Part shown: piece by piece, positions 56,048 through 64,000 of the stretch | Layout: every line of letters begins with the position of its first letter | Position numbering within the stretch: the stretch's first letter is position 1 | Assembly: GCA_030602315.1 (NCBI GenBank) | Contig: JAUVZY010000018.1 | Coordinates: forward strand, 1-64,000 | Source: Pseudomonadaceae bacterium | GTDB lineage: Bacteria > Pseudomonadota > Gammaproteobacteria > Pseudomonadales > Pseudomonadaceae | DNA length: 64,000 bases | Direction of reading: 5' to 3' | Program-made: the position numbers and the translations under genes | Notes under the pieces: model-generated | What the model saw: the letters and a program-made list of their open reading frames with translations, nothing else | Database searches by the model: none | What the model was told of the DNA's origin: nothing

Positions 56048-56145
56048 GGCGGCTCGTCCGCTGGCGTGAAATGCCGCACATGATACCCCAAGCGCAGCCG
56101 CCAGGTAGGCGCCAGAGCGTTGCACGGTGTTCACCATTGGTCGTG

Positions 56146-57039
56146 TCAGGGGCGCGCCAGAATGCGTGGCGCCGCCTCGACGATCTGCCGCGACAGATGC
56201 TCCATGCGCGGCGACTGCACCTTCCAGGTGTGCCAGTAGAGGGCGATGTCGGTCGGTTCCTCCGGCGCCAGATCGACCACCTCGCCTCCGGCCAGGGCAT
56301 CCGACAGCAGAAGCTCCGGCACCATGCCGTAGCCCAGGCCATAGCGGATCGCCGCATAGTGCGGCTCGGCGCCCGGCACGTAATGGCTGGGATAGGCGCC
56401 CTCGGGCAGGCCGAAGCGGCGCAGCAGAAAGCTCGACTGCAGGGTGTCGCGCCGGGTGTAGGCGACCACCGGCGCCCGGCGCGCCGCCTCGCGGGTCAGC
56501 CCGGCGGGAAAATGCCGGTCGCGGAAGCTGCGCGCGGCCACCAGCCGATAGCGCATGTGGCCGAGCGCGGTGGCGGTGCAGCCGCGCATGGGCTTGGGTT
56601 CGCTGCTGATGCAGCCGATGGCCAGGCCGGTCTCCAGCAGCTGGTAGGTGTGGTCCTGGTCCTCGACCAGCAGGTCGAGCAGCACGTGCTCGCGGATCAG
56701 CACCTCGGCCAGCGCCGGGAAGAACCAGGTGCCGAGGCTGTCGGCGTTCAGCGCCGCCACCACCACCAGCGGCGCGTCGCTACGCTCGGCAAAATCGGCG
56801 AACAGGTCCGCTTCCAGCAACCGCGCGCGTTTCAGGTACTGCATCAGCCGCTGCCCCGCCTCGGTCGGCCGGCACGGCCGGCTGCGCACCACCAACGGCA
56901 TGCCGAGGGCGCTTTCCAGCGCGCGCACCCGCTGCGAGATCGCCGGCGGCGTCAGGTGCAGCTCGGTGGCGGCCTGCTCGAAGCTGCCGGTGCGGATCAC
57001 GCTGCGAAAGGCTTCGGTCTGTTTCGGATCGAGGTTCAC
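56146..57039 (-). CDS. ArgP/LysG-type LysR regulator
   Basis: A 297-residue LysR-type protein. The N-terminal HTH is 'QTEAFRSVIRTGSFEQAATELHLTPPAISQRVRALESALG', followed by a periplasmic-binding-like effector domain. The HTH with 'ISQRVRALE' and the overall length fit the ArgP/IciA/LysG group, which usually controls the LysE/ArgO exporter according to basic amino acids. It starts at GTG 57039 with AAGGTGG upstream. No LysE gene lies beside it; the divergent gene is a TRIC-type membrane protein. Confidence 0.85.
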   Translation of the reverse strand: MNLDPKQTEAFRSVIRTGSFEQAATELHLTPPAISQRVRALESALGMPLVVRSRPCRPTEAGQRLMQYLKRARLLEADLFADFAERSDAPLVVVAALNADSLGTWFFPALAEVLIREHVLLDLLVEDQDHTYQLLETGLAIGCISSEPKPMRGCTATALGHMRYRLVAARSFRDRHFPAGLTREAARRAPVVAYTRRDTLQSSFLLRRFGLPEGAYPSHYVPGAEPHYAAIRYGLGYGMVPELLLSDALAGGEVVDLAPEEPTDIALYWHTWKVQSPRMEHLSRQIVEAAPRILARP

Positions 57040-57052
57040 GCGGCCACCTTCG

Positions 57053-57087
57053 TTAAGTTATTTTTTGGATACCCTAAAAATACTTAG
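57053..57087. promoter_or_regulatory. AT-rich imperfect dyad in the divergent LysR/TRIC promoter
   Basis: TTAAGTTATTTTTTGG and CTAAAAATACTTAG form an AT-rich imperfect dyad around GATAC, in a 116-bp gap. It lies 13 bp upstream of the LysR start and about 70 bp upstream of the TRIC gene. It is a natural candidate for the LysR regulator's own binding site. Confidence 0.45.
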
Positions 57088-57155
57088 CCACGAAAAATTA
57101 GGCCAGTGCCGCTCCATAATGGCGCATCGAACACGCAGCCACCTGGAGCGCCGCC

Positions 57156-57782
57156 ATGACTCTGCTGCACATCATCTACCTGGTCGCCATCACCGCCGAA
57201 GCCATGTCCGGCGCCATCATGGGCATGCGTCGCGGCATGGACCTGTTCGGCATCTGCCTGCTCGGCACGGTCACCGCGCTGGGCGGCGGCACGGTGCGCG
57301 ACATCCTGCTCGGGCACTATCCGGTCGGCTGGATCGCCCATCCCGAGTACCTGACCTTCACCATCGGCGCGGCGATCGTCACTGGCTTCGTCGCCCGCCA
57401 CCTGCATCACCTGCGCCTGGTGTTCCTGCTGGTGGACGGCCTCGGGCTGGTCGCCTTCACCGTGATCGGCTGCGACGTGGCACGCAGCATGGACGCGCAT
57501 CCGTCCATCGTGGTGCTGGCCGGGGTCATTACCGGGGTGTTCGGCGGGCTGATGCGCGATGTGCTGTGCAACCAGGTGCCGATGGTGCTGCAGCGCGAGC
57601 TGTACGCCACCGTGGCGCTCTTTACCGGTGCGCTGTACGTGGGCCTGTTGACCGTTGGCGTGCACAGCGACATCGCCTCGCTCGCCGCGCTGGCCGCCGG
57701 CTTCACCTTCCGCGTGCTGGCGATGACCTTCCACTGGCGCCTGCCGGATTTCAACGGCAAGGACATCCGCGGGCTGGACTGA
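57156..57782 (+). CDS. TRIC/UPF0126 (YadS-type) membrane protein
   Basis: A 208-residue inner-membrane protein with about seven helices in two repeats. Each repeat carries the GGG/RD motif ('TALGGGTVRDILLGHYPVGWI' and 'GVFGGLMRDVLCNQVPMVLQ'). UPF0126 proteins are TRIC-type channels and some act as glycine transporters in E. coli. CTGGAG precedes the ATG. Divergence from an ArgP-type regulator suggests control by an amino acid, but that is inference. Confidence 0.85.
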   Translation: MTLLHIIYLVAITAEAMSGAIMGMRRGMDLFGICLLGTVTALGGGTVRDILLGHYPVGWIAHPEYLTFTIGAAIVTGFVARHLHHLRLVFLLVDGLGLVAFTVIGCDVARSMDAHPSIVVLAGVITGVFGGLMRDVLCNQVPMVLQRELYATVALFTGALYVGLLTVGVHSDIASLAALAAGFTFRVLAMTFHWRLPDFNGKDIRGLD

Positions 57783-57791
57783 CCGCCCGCC

Positions 57792-59138
57792 TCACTCCAG
57801 CGGCTGCCAGGCGTCTTCCGCCACCGCGAGCGGCGCCACGTCCGGCAGCCCGGTTTCCAGCCGGTTGAGCCGCTCGAACTCCTGATTCACCGTGCGCCGG
57901 TCCAGCGTGTTGACCAGCCGGGCATCGCCCGCCTCGCGTATCGCCATCACCTCATCCCAGACCGCCCGCAACTGCTCGGGCAGCGGCTCGCTGCAACGCA
58001 GCGCGTTGCGCAAGGCGCGCAGCAGCGCCAGCAGGATCTGCGGATCGGAGCTGCCGTAGGTACGAATCGGCGACACCACCGCAAACAACAGCCGCGGCAT
58101 CGCCAGCTCGCGATAGAACAGCCGCGGGCGCCCGCCATCGAAGCAGCCGACATTGTGCGCCGGCAGGCCCATCAGCCCACCGAGCAGCACGCCGATCAGG
58201 TTGATCGTGCGCATCGCCGTGCCCGGATCGTTGACCGCCGGGCTGATCGCCTTCACCGCGATCTCCGACATCTGCCGCAAGCCGTAGGCGGCGTTGGCGC
58301 TGGCGAACTCCTGTTCGCTGAAGTCGAAACAGTCGAGCACCCAGCGCTCGTCCTCCTCGCTCAATCGATCGCTGATGCGCAACAACGGGTGCCCCTCGAC
58401 CAGAAAAAAGCCGGGCTCCACCTGTACCGTCATCACCAGCTTGCGCCGGCACAACAGCTCGCCCAGCGCCTGCTCGTTCACCGAGCGCAGGTAGCCGCGG
58501 GCGGGCATGCGCAGCACCGGCCAGTCGTGGTCATCGGGAAACGCCGCGCCAGTGCTGGCCAGCAACTCCCGGCGCTTGTGCAGCTCATGGGCGGCCGCCT
58601 TGTACAGCTGATTGACCACCCATTCGACCTGGATCGACTGCGACACCGAATGGATGAACAGCACGAACAGCACCATGCACAGCACGCCGGTCATCAGGGC
58701 AATGACGATGCCCAGCGAAGGCTCGCTGTCGGTATCCACCCGGTGCAGCAGCCCGATCTGCAACAGGAAAAACAGCACGCTGCCCAGATACACGCCGAGA
58801 ATCACCCGGTTGCGCGTATCGGAAATCAGCCCCGGCAGCACGCGCGGCGACAAGCGCGTGGCGGCGCCGTTGAGCACCACCATCACCATCGAGAAACTGA
58901 ACACCGCCAGCGAGATGATCCCGGTGATCAGGGTGCCGAGAATCTCCCGCGCATTGCTCGGATCGGTCATCCCCGCCGGCAGATTCGCCCGCAGCTCACG
59001 CGCCAGCTCGGTCCCCTCGATCAGATACACCAGGGCCACCAGCAACATATATAAGAAGGCGATCAGCGCCGGGTAAAAGGCGATGCTGCGGCGAATGCGC
59101 GTGATCGTGCGAAACAGGACATTGCTGGCGCGCGGCAT
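57792..59138 (-). CDS. DUF2254 membrane protein
   Basis: A 448-residue protein. Four N-terminal transmembrane helices (about 18-40, 68-90, 108-130, 140-160) precede a large cytosolic DUF2254 domain ('GYLRSVNEQALGELLCRRKL', 'DFSEQEFASANAAYGLRQMSEIAVKAISPAVNDPGTAMRTI', 'FYRELAMPRLLFAVVSPIRTYGSSDPQILLALLRAL'). Function unknown. GAGGAAGTGCCC precedes ATG 59138. It is divergent from gacS. Confidence 0.88.
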   Translation of the reverse strand: MPRASNVLFRTITRIRRSIAFYPALIAFLYMLLVALVYLIEGTELARELRANLPAGMTDPSNAREILGTLITGIISLAVFSFSMVMVVLNGAATRLSPRVLPGLISDTRNRVILGVYLGSVLFFLLQIGLLHRVDTDSEPSLGIVIALMTGVLCMVLFVLFIHSVSQSIQVEWVVNQLYKAAAHELHKRRELLASTGAAFPDDHDWPVLRMPARGYLRSVNEQALGELLCRRKLVMTVQVEPGFFLVEGHPLLRISDRLSEEDERWVLDCFDFSEQEFASANAAYGLRQMSEIAVKAISPAVNDPGTAMRTINLIGVLLGGLMGLPAHNVGCFDGGRPRLFYRELAMPRLLFAVVSPIRTYGSSDPQILLALLRALRNALRCSEPLPEQLRAVWDEVMAIREAGDARLVNTLDRRTVNQEFERLNRLETGLPDVAPLAVAEDAWQPLE

Positions 59139-59264
59139 GGGCACTTCCTCGAAGCCTTCCTCCGTGCGACCACCGCGGCGCCGCGGATTTCCCGTGGCGG
59201 GCGACTCCCACAAGCCTGGAGCGCCCCGCTACACTGCGGCCCTGGCGATGGAGGGAGACAAGCC

Positions 59265-62024
59265 GTGCTACAAAACCTCGGCATCAGAGGCCGCGTTCTG
59301 ATCCTCACCCTGCTGCCCAGCATCCTGCTGGCGGCGGTAATGGGGGCGTATTACACCCGCGTGCAGACGGCGGAACTGCGCCTGCAACTGCTGGAAAAAG
59401 GTCGCATGATCGCCGAGCAGGCCGGGCCGCTGATCGCCCCGGCGCTGGTCGAGCAGCAGGACCTGCGCCTGCAGCGCATCCTCAATGACCTGCTCAACCA
59501 GCCCGACGTGCGCACCGCGCACATCCTCGATCCGGATCGCAAGCTGCGCACCCGCGCCGGTCCCAACATGCGCACCGCCTCTCCGCCCAGCGACCCGCAA
59601 TCGCTGACCCGGGTGATGGGCGAAGAAACCACCCGCATCCTCATGCCGATCCTCGGCCGCCACCTGCACCTGGCCGAAGACCCGGCCGGCGACGACGCGC
59701 GCCTGATCGGCTGGCTGGAACTGGAGCTGTCGCACAAGGGCACCCTGCTGCGCGGCTACGAAAGCCTGATCGCCACCCTGGTGCTGATCGGCCTGGCCTT
59801 GGGCGGCACGGCGATCCTGGCGATCCGCATGAGCAGCACCATCACCAAGCCGCTCGAGCGCATCAAGCTGGCGGTCAACCAGCTCAAGGACGGCCATCTG
59901 GAAACCCGCCTGCCGCCCCTGGGCAACCAGGAGATGGACGAGCTGGCCTCGGGCATCAACCGCATGGCCGAGGCGCTGCTCAGCGGCCGCGAGGAACTGC
60001 AGCAAAGCATCGAACAGGCCACCGAAGACGTGCGCCAGAACCTCGAGACCATCGAAATCCAGAACATCGAACTGGACCTGGCGCGCAAGGAAGCCCTGGA
60101 GGCGAGCCGCATCAAGTCCGAATTCCTCGCCAACATCAGCCACGAGATCCGCACCCCGCTCAACGGCATCCTCGGCTTCACCAACCTGCTGCAAAAAAGC
60201 GACCTCACCCCGCGCCAGCAGGACTACCTCTCCACCATCGAGAGCTCGGCCGGCAACCTGATGGCGATCATCAACGAGATCCTCGACTTCTCGAAGATCG
60301 AAGCCGGCAAACTGATGCTCGAAAGCATCCCGTTCAACCTGCGCGACCTGATCGAAGACACCCTCACCATGCTCGCCCCCTCGGCCCACGCCAAGGGCCT
60401 GGAGCTGGTCAGCCTGGTCTACCGCGACACCCCGGTGCAGCTGGTCGGCGACCCGCTGCGGCTCAAGCAGGTGCTGACCAATCTGGTCAGCAACGCCATC
60501 AAGTTCACCACCGACGGCAGCATCGTGGTGCGCGCCATGCTCGAAGACGAACGCGGCGAGCGCGCGCTGCTGCGCCTGAGCGTCAAGGACACCGGCGTCG
60601 GCCTCACCGAAGACGAGATCAACTCGCTGTTCCAGGCCTTCAGCCAGGCCGACAACTCGCTCTCGCGCCAGCCCGGCGGCACGGGCCTGGGGCTGGTCAT
60701 TTCCAAGCGCCTGATCGAACAGATGGGCGGCGAGATCGGCGTTACCAGCGAACCGGACGACGGCTCGGACTTCTGGCTCACCCTCACCCTGCCCAAGGCC
60801 CGCGACGACATCGACGACCGCCCGCCGGCGGCCCTGCGCGGTCGCCGCGTGGCGCTGCTGGAAAACCACGCGCTATCGCGCCAGGCGCTGGAGCACCAGC
60901 TCGACGCCCTCGGCCTGGTGGTCGAGCGCTTCGACACCCTGAGCGAGCTGCGCGCCCGCCTCGCCGAGGCTTACGCGCAAGGCCAGCCGCTGGACGTCGC
61001 GCTGCTCTGCCCGGACCCCGAGGAAGTCCCCGGCGAAGCCCTGCCGTCGCTGCTGCGCAGCTTCGAAGGGCTGGGCAGCAAGGCCCTGCTGATGTGCCCG
61101 ACCGTGGAGAACAGCCCGTACAACCAGTTCCTGCTCGACTACCCCTCCCAGGTGCTGACCAAGCCGGTGTCCACCCGCAAGCTGCAGCGGGCACTGCTGG
61201 AGCTGTGCAGCCCGCAGCACGGCAGCACGGGCCATTCGCTGCGCCTGGCCGGCCGCTCGCCGCGCATCCTCTGCGTGGATGACAACCCCGCCAACCTGCT
61301 GCTGGTGCAGACCCTGCTCGGCGACATGGGCGCCGAGGTCACCGCGCTGGACAACGGCGCGGACGCCGTCGAGGCGGTCAAGCAGGGCGACTTCGACATG
61401 GTCTTCATGGACCTGCAGATGCCCGGCATGGATGGTCAGCAGACCACCGCCGCCATCCGTCGCTGGGAAACCGAGCGGGGCCTGGAGCCGCTGCCGGTGG
61501 TCGCCCTCACCGCCCACGCGCTGTCCAACGAGCGCCGCGCCGTGCTCAAGAGCGGACTGGACGACTACCTGACCAAGCCGATCAACGAGCGTCAGCTGGC
61601 CCAGGTGGTGCTCAAGTGGACCGGCCTGTCCTTGATGCAGAGCGCCCCAGCGCCCGAGCCGGCCCCCGCCGACCAGCAGCTGCCGGTCCTCGATCTCGCC
61701 GAAGGCTTGCGCCTGGCCGCCGGCAAGGCCGACCTCGCCCGCGACATGCTGGCCATGCTGCTCGCCTCGCTGGAGGCCGACCGCATCGCCATCGGCCATG
61801 CCCGCGAGGCGAACGACAGCCAGGCCCTGATCGACCGTATCCACCGCCTGCACGGCGCCACCCGCTATTGCGGCGTACCGCAACTGCGCATGGCCTGCCA
61901 GACCAGCGAAACCCTGCTCAAGCAGGGCTATCCGCCCGGCACCGCCCAGCTCGACGAACTCGACGCCGCCATGCTGCGCCTGCTCGAATGCGCCGGGCCG
62001 GAGCTCGACCGCACGTCCGCCTGA
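59265..62024 (+). CDS. gacS: Hybrid sensor kinase GacS/BarA
   Basis: The protein is 919 residues, the GacS length. TM1 covers about 9-29 and a periplasmic domain lies to about 165. TM2 and HAMP follow ('RMSSTITKPLERIKLAVNQLKDG'), then HisKA with 'FLANISHEIRTPLNG', HATPase_c, and a REC domain ('MVFMDLQMPGMDG'). The C-terminal HPt has His in 'RIHRLHGATRYCG'. It phosphorylates GacA, which drives the Rsm small RNAs and secondary metabolism. It starts at GTG 59265 with GGGAG upstream. Confidence 0.95.
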   Translation: MLQNLGIRGRVLILTLLPSILLAAVMGAYYTRVQTAELRLQLLEKGRMIAEQAGPLIAPALVEQQDLRLQRILNDLLNQPDVRTAHILDPDRKLRTRAGPNMRTASPPSDPQSLTRVMGEETTRILMPILGRHLHLAEDPAGDDARLIGWLELELSHKGTLLRGYESLIATLVLIGLALGGTAILAIRMSSTITKPLERIKLAVNQLKDGHLETRLPPLGNQEMDELASGINRMAEALLSGREELQQSIEQATEDVRQNLETIEIQNIELDLARKEALEASRIKSEFLANISHEIRTPLNGILGFTNLLQKSDLTPRQQDYLSTIESSAGNLMAIINEILDFSKIEAGKLMLESIPFNLRDLIEDTLTMLAPSAHAKGLELVSLVYRDTPVQLVGDPLRLKQVLTNLVSNAIKFTTDGSIVVRAMLEDERGERALLRLSVKDTGVGLTEDEINSLFQAFSQADNSLSRQPGGTGLGLVISKRLIEQMGGEIGVTSEPDDGSDFWLTLTLPKARDDIDDRPPAALRGRRVALLENHALSRQALEHQLDALGLVVERFDTLSELRARLAEAYAQGQPLDVALLCPDPEEVPGEALPSLLRSFEGLGSKALLMCPTVENSPYNQFLLDYPSQVLTKPVSTRKLQRALLELCSPQHGSTGHSLRLAGRSPRILCVDDNPANLLLVQTLLGDMGAEVTALDNGADAVEAVKQGDFDMVFMDLQMPGMDGQQTTAAIRRWETERGLEPLPVVALTAHALSNERRAVLKSGLDDYLTKPINERQLAQVVLKWTGLSLMQSAPAPEPAPADQQLPVLDLAEGLRLAAGKADLARDMLAMLLASLEADRIAIGHAREANDSQALIDRIHRLHGATRYCGVPQLRMACQTSETLLKQGYPPGTAQLDELDAAMLRLLECAGPELDRTSA

Positions 62025-62141
62025 GGGCGGGCGCCTTTCGTCCGAGGCGGAAACATTCGGAAACCTTTTCCGCTCACTCCGGTCAACCTCTCCAAGCAGC
62101 GCACCCACCTTGGCGTGCGCCGAGTCCGGAGGGGGTGTCGC

Positions 62142-62384
62142 ATGCACGAGGTCAGGACCCATATCGCAATGGATGGCAATTCCTACACGGAATACGTCGA
62201 AGACCCCTCTTGTCCCGGCAGCATCCTCGCCATTTTCCATCCGCAGTTTTCCGAGCAGGGCTACGCCCTGGCGCCCTCGGCCATGCCGCCAGGCGCCGCG
62301 CCCGGCAGGCTGAACGACCTGCTGCGCCAGCTGTTCGGCACCTGGGGCAACGAGCCGGACACGCCGGTTTCCGGGGCAGTCTGA
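62142..62384 (+). CDS. Small hypothetical protein after gacS
   Basis: An 80-residue protein starting MHEVRTHIAMDG, with a central 'DPSCPGSILAIFHPQFSEQGYALAP' and a Pro/Gly-rich stretch before a C-terminal helix. GGAGGGGG lies six bases before the ATG. The upstream in-frame ATG at 62115 is less likely. It looks like a small cytosolic protein without a known domain. Confidence 0.55.
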   Translation: MHEVRTHIAMDGNSYTEYVEDPSCPGSILAIFHPQFSEQGYALAPSAMPPGAAPGRLNDLLRQLFGTWGNEPDTPVSGAV

Positions 62385-62429
62385 CCCGCGCGCTTCCCCT
62401 GTGGGCACGGCCGCCGCACAATCGCGGCC

Positions 62430-63137
62430 ATGACCACACCGCTGCCCGCCTGCTGCTCGCCTTTCGATGACGCCTGGCCATTCCCCGTCGCGCTGCCCGG
62501 TACCTGCCTGATCAGCACCCGCTTCGATCCGGCACGCCTGGAGCCGGACGATTTCTCGCGCCTGGGCCTTGCCCCCCCGCCGGGCGTCGCCAAGCGCCAG
62601 GCCGAACATCTGGCCGGGCGCGCCTGCGCGCACCAGGCGCTGCACCGACTGACCGGCCGCGGCGTGGTCGTCGGTAGCGACAGCGATCGCGTGCCCTGCT
62701 GGCCGGCCGGGACCCTCGGCGCGATCACCCATGGCAAGGGCTGGGCTGGCGCGCTGGTCGGCCACGCGCCGCACTGGCAGGCCCTGGGCCTGGACGTGGA
62801 ATACCTGATCCCGCTGGCGCGCGCCGACCGCCTGGCCGGGGAAATCTTCAGCCCCGGCGAACTGGCGGCCTATCAGGCTGGCGATGCGCAACAGCGCAGT
62901 CTGCAGGCAACGCTCGCCTTCTCGGCCAAGGAAAGCCTGTTCAAGGCACTGTTCCCGCTGGTGCGCCGGCGCTTCTGGTTTCATGACGCCGAACTGATCG
63001 AGCAAGGCGGCGGCCTGATCCGCCTGCGCCTGCTGCGTGAACTCGCCCCTGAGTGGCCGGCCGGGCGGCAACTCTGCGGGCAATACGCCCGGCTCGGTGA
63101 GCACCTGTTGAGCCTGGTGGCCGAGCCGGCGGCGTGA
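62430..63137 (+). CDS. 4'-phosphopantetheinyl transferase
   Basis: A 235-residue EntD/PcpS-type enzyme that transfers phosphopantetheine from CoA to carrier proteins. It has the magnesium and CoA motifs 'THGKGWAGALVG', 'ALGLDVEYLIPL' (Asp and Glu ligands; the usual GVDIE reads GLDVE) and 'FSAKESLFKALFP'. Pseudomonads use a single broad enzyme (PcpS) for fatty acid and siderophore carriers, which this may be. The ATG follows a weak ribosome site. Confidence 0.88.
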   Translation: MTTPLPACCSPFDDAWPFPVALPGTCLISTRFDPARLEPDDFSRLGLAPPPGVAKRQAEHLAGRACAHQALHRLTGRGVVVGSDSDRVPCWPAGTLGAITHGKGWAGALVGHAPHWQALGLDVEYLIPLARADRLAGEIFSPGELAAYQAGDAQQRSLQATLAFSAKESLFKALFPLVRRRFWFHDAELIEQGGGLIRLRLLRELAPEWPAGRQLCGQYARLGEHLLSLVAEPAA

Positions 63138-63166
63138 AAAAAAACGCGCACCGGCTTGACAAGCCG

Positions 63167-63182
63167 ACACAACATCTTGTGC
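63167..63182. promoter_or_regulatory. Possible distal NrdR-like box
   Basis: ACACAACATCTTGTGC is a near-palindrome and resembles the NrdR consensus (ACAC-N8-GTGT type). It starts exactly 200 bp before the box at 63367. It is far from nrdA, so the assignment is weak. Confidence 0.3.
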
Positions 63183-63230
63183 CTGGCCGCTGCCAAAAAA
63201 ATCTCCGCCAAGGCCGCTTCACGGGATGAA

Positions 63231-63264
63231 CGGCGCAACCCGCGCGCTGACGCGGGTTGCGCCG
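63231..63264. terminator. Perfect 14-bp hairpin upstream of nrdA
   Basis: CGGCGCAACCCGCG and its exact complement flank a six-base loop (CGCTGA). No T-run follows. It probably ends or stabilises the phosphopantetheinyl transferase transcript. Confidence 0.5.
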
Positions 63265-63299
63265 AGTTACCCAGAAGTCACCCACAAACAGCCCACAAT

Positions 63300-63308
63300 T
63301 TATCCACA
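63300..63308. promoter_or_regulatory. DnaA box upstream of nrdA
   Basis: TTATCCACA is a perfect consensus DnaA box. DnaA is known to regulate nrdAB in E. coli, tying nucleotide reduction to replication. It lies 67 bp before the first NrdR-like box. Confidence 0.6.
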
Positions 63309-63366
63309 GGTTGCTCACCTTGCGTTCCGCCGGGCGCCTGTTTATTGTGGCGCAGCTTTGGTCGAC

Positions 63367-63382
63367 CCCCTACATATTGGGG
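63367..63382. promoter_or_regulatory. NrdR-like box 1
   Basis: CCCCTACATATTGGGG is a palindrome-like 16-mer with the central TACATATT seen in pseudomonad NrdR sites. It differs from box 2 (63556) at one position. NrdR represses ribonucleotide reductase genes when dATP is high. Confidence 0.55.
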
Positions 63383-63555
63383 TTTGCAACCTTTCAGCAG
63401 CACGACTATAAAACAGCAGCACGAGATGCTCAGGCCCCGTGCGGGGTGCCCGGAACGGCGAACGGATCGCCGGCCGGTGCCACCAGACGGGCAAAGGGCG
63501 CAGTGGCGCAGTCGAACCGCCGATCGACGCGGTTCAGGCCCTCGGGGGAAACGAA

Positions 63556-63571
63556 CCCCTACATATTGTGG
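63556..63571. promoter_or_regulatory. NrdR-like box 2
   Basis: CCCCTACATATTGTGG lies 189 bp (about 18 helical turns) after box 1 and 155 bp before the nrdA start. The near-identical sequence of the two boxes supports a shared regulator. Confidence 0.55.
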
Positions 63572-63725
63572 TCACGCAGCCTTGTGACAATAGCGGTACG
63601 AGGCGAGCGAGACCTCTGCCTTTGCCTTGCTTGCACAGCCCTTGATCGGGCGTGTGGCGTTTTTCAATTCGGGTCGGCGCCTACGGGTGGCCGACGAAAA
63701 AACATTCAGAGGATCTGGAGCCCCC

Positions 63726-64000
63726 ATGACCGAAACCATCCGCGAGAACTCCACGCTTGACGACCTGAGCGCCACCGCGCCGGGCCAGCTCCGCGTCATC
63801 AAGCGCAACGGCACTGTCGTCCCCTACACCGACGACAAGATCACCGTGGCCATCACCAAGGCCTTTCTCGCGGTAGAAGGCAGCTCCGCCTCCACCTCCT
63901 CGCGCATCCACGACACCGTGGCCCGTCTGACCGAGCAGGTCAGCACCACCTTCAAGCGTCGCATGCCGTCGGGCGGCACCATCCACATCGAAGAGATCCA
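63726..64000 (+). CDS. nrdA: Ribonucleoside-diphosphate reductase subunit alpha (5' part)
   Basis: The first 91 codons of class Ia NrdA; the gene continues past the right edge. After a short variable N-terminus comes 'APGQLRVIKRNGTVVPY', then the ATP-cone ('DDKITVAITKAFLAVEGSSASTSSRIHDTVARLTEQV') that binds the allosteric nucleotide. GGAG lies six bases before ATG 63726. It makes deoxyribonucleotides together with NrdB, which should follow downstream. Confidence 0.93.
   Translation, partial: MTETIRENSTLDDLSATAPGQLRVIKRNGTVVPYTDDKITVAITKAFLAVEGSSASTSSRIHDTVARLTEQVSTTFKRRMPSGGTIHIEEI

Larger units (their letters stand above)
63138..63725. other. 588-bp non-coding region upstream of nrdA
   Basis: This stretch holds the nrdA promoter region: a perfect hairpin at 63231, a DnaA box at 63300, NrdR-like palindromes at 63367 and 63556, and a third candidate at 63167. 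A possible TATAAA-type -10 lies near 63407. Short reading frames here overlap these sites and are not supported as genes. Confidence 0.6.

Noticed and set aside
63257-63760. A 167-codon frame upstream of nrdA
   Set aside because: It runs through the hairpin, the DnaA box and the NrdR-like boxes, then into nrdA in another frame, with no domain similarity.

Overview
The window comes from the chromosome of a high-GC gammaproteobacterium of the Pseudomonas group (Pseudomonas sensu lato). The evidence is gene content and order: the translation block thrS-infC-rpmI-rplT-pheS-pheT-ihfA-merR-tRNA-Pro, a nosP-nahK pair beside eraR/eraS/erbR-type regulators of PQQ-dependent alcohol oxidation, relA-rlmD-cysM leading towards gacS, and nrdA with the Pseudomonas-type N-terminus. 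I saw no integrase, transposase, phage gene or CRISPR array. The window reads as core chromosome with a few lineage-specific inserts.

1-13.6 kb: an accessory and regulatory region for quinoprotein (PQQ) alcohol oxidation. Reading leftwards are a pedF-like cytochrome c550 and a partial pedG-like binding protein, with no quinoprotein dehydrogenase beside them inside the window. Next come a TonB-dependent receptor, an EraR/EraS (PedR2/PedS2-like) two-component system and a cupredoxin-like secreted protein. Divergent from these is an operon of periplasmic binding protein, Sel1-type protein, beta-propeller, ABC ATPase, ABC-2 permease, CxxxCW protein, ErbR/AgmR regulator and EamA permease. A shared TACTACC-type motif lies upstream of three of the transcription units. 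A tandem REP-like array (13.57-13.98 kb) separates this region from nahK/nosP, a nitric-oxide-linked histidine kinase pair.

18-30.6 kb: housekeeping. tRNA-Pro(GGG), MerR regulator, ihfA, pheT, pheS, rplT, rpmI, infC (non-ATG start) and thrS are followed by a PLDc_N-type small membrane protein, the NhaD antiporter, initiator tRNA-Met, a small secreted protein, dusC and a subtilase whose signal peptide is out of frame with its body.

30.6-46 kb: a hybrid sensor kinase, rimO, a small membrane protein and trmO. A QuiP-like acylase follows, with an operon of LEA-type lipoprotein, His-rich SEC-C protein and DUF2489 protein. Then comes a tightly overlapped four-gene ligase-associated DNA repair module: MBL exonuclease, ATP-dependent DNA ligase, Lhr-like helicase and PdeM.

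46-64 kb: an erythromycin-esterase-type protein, a phosphoribosyltransferase, a Pro-rich micro-ORF, a DUF2058 protein, mazG, and a methyltransferase behind a possible Fur box. These are followed by relA, rlmD, cysM, an ArgP-type LysR regulator divergent from a TRIC/UPF0126 membrane protein, DUF2254, gacS, a 4'-phosphopantetheinyl transferase, and the start of nrdA. The nrdA promoter region carries NrdR-like boxes and a DnaA box. Several long antisense reading frames are high-GC shadows of these genes and are left out.
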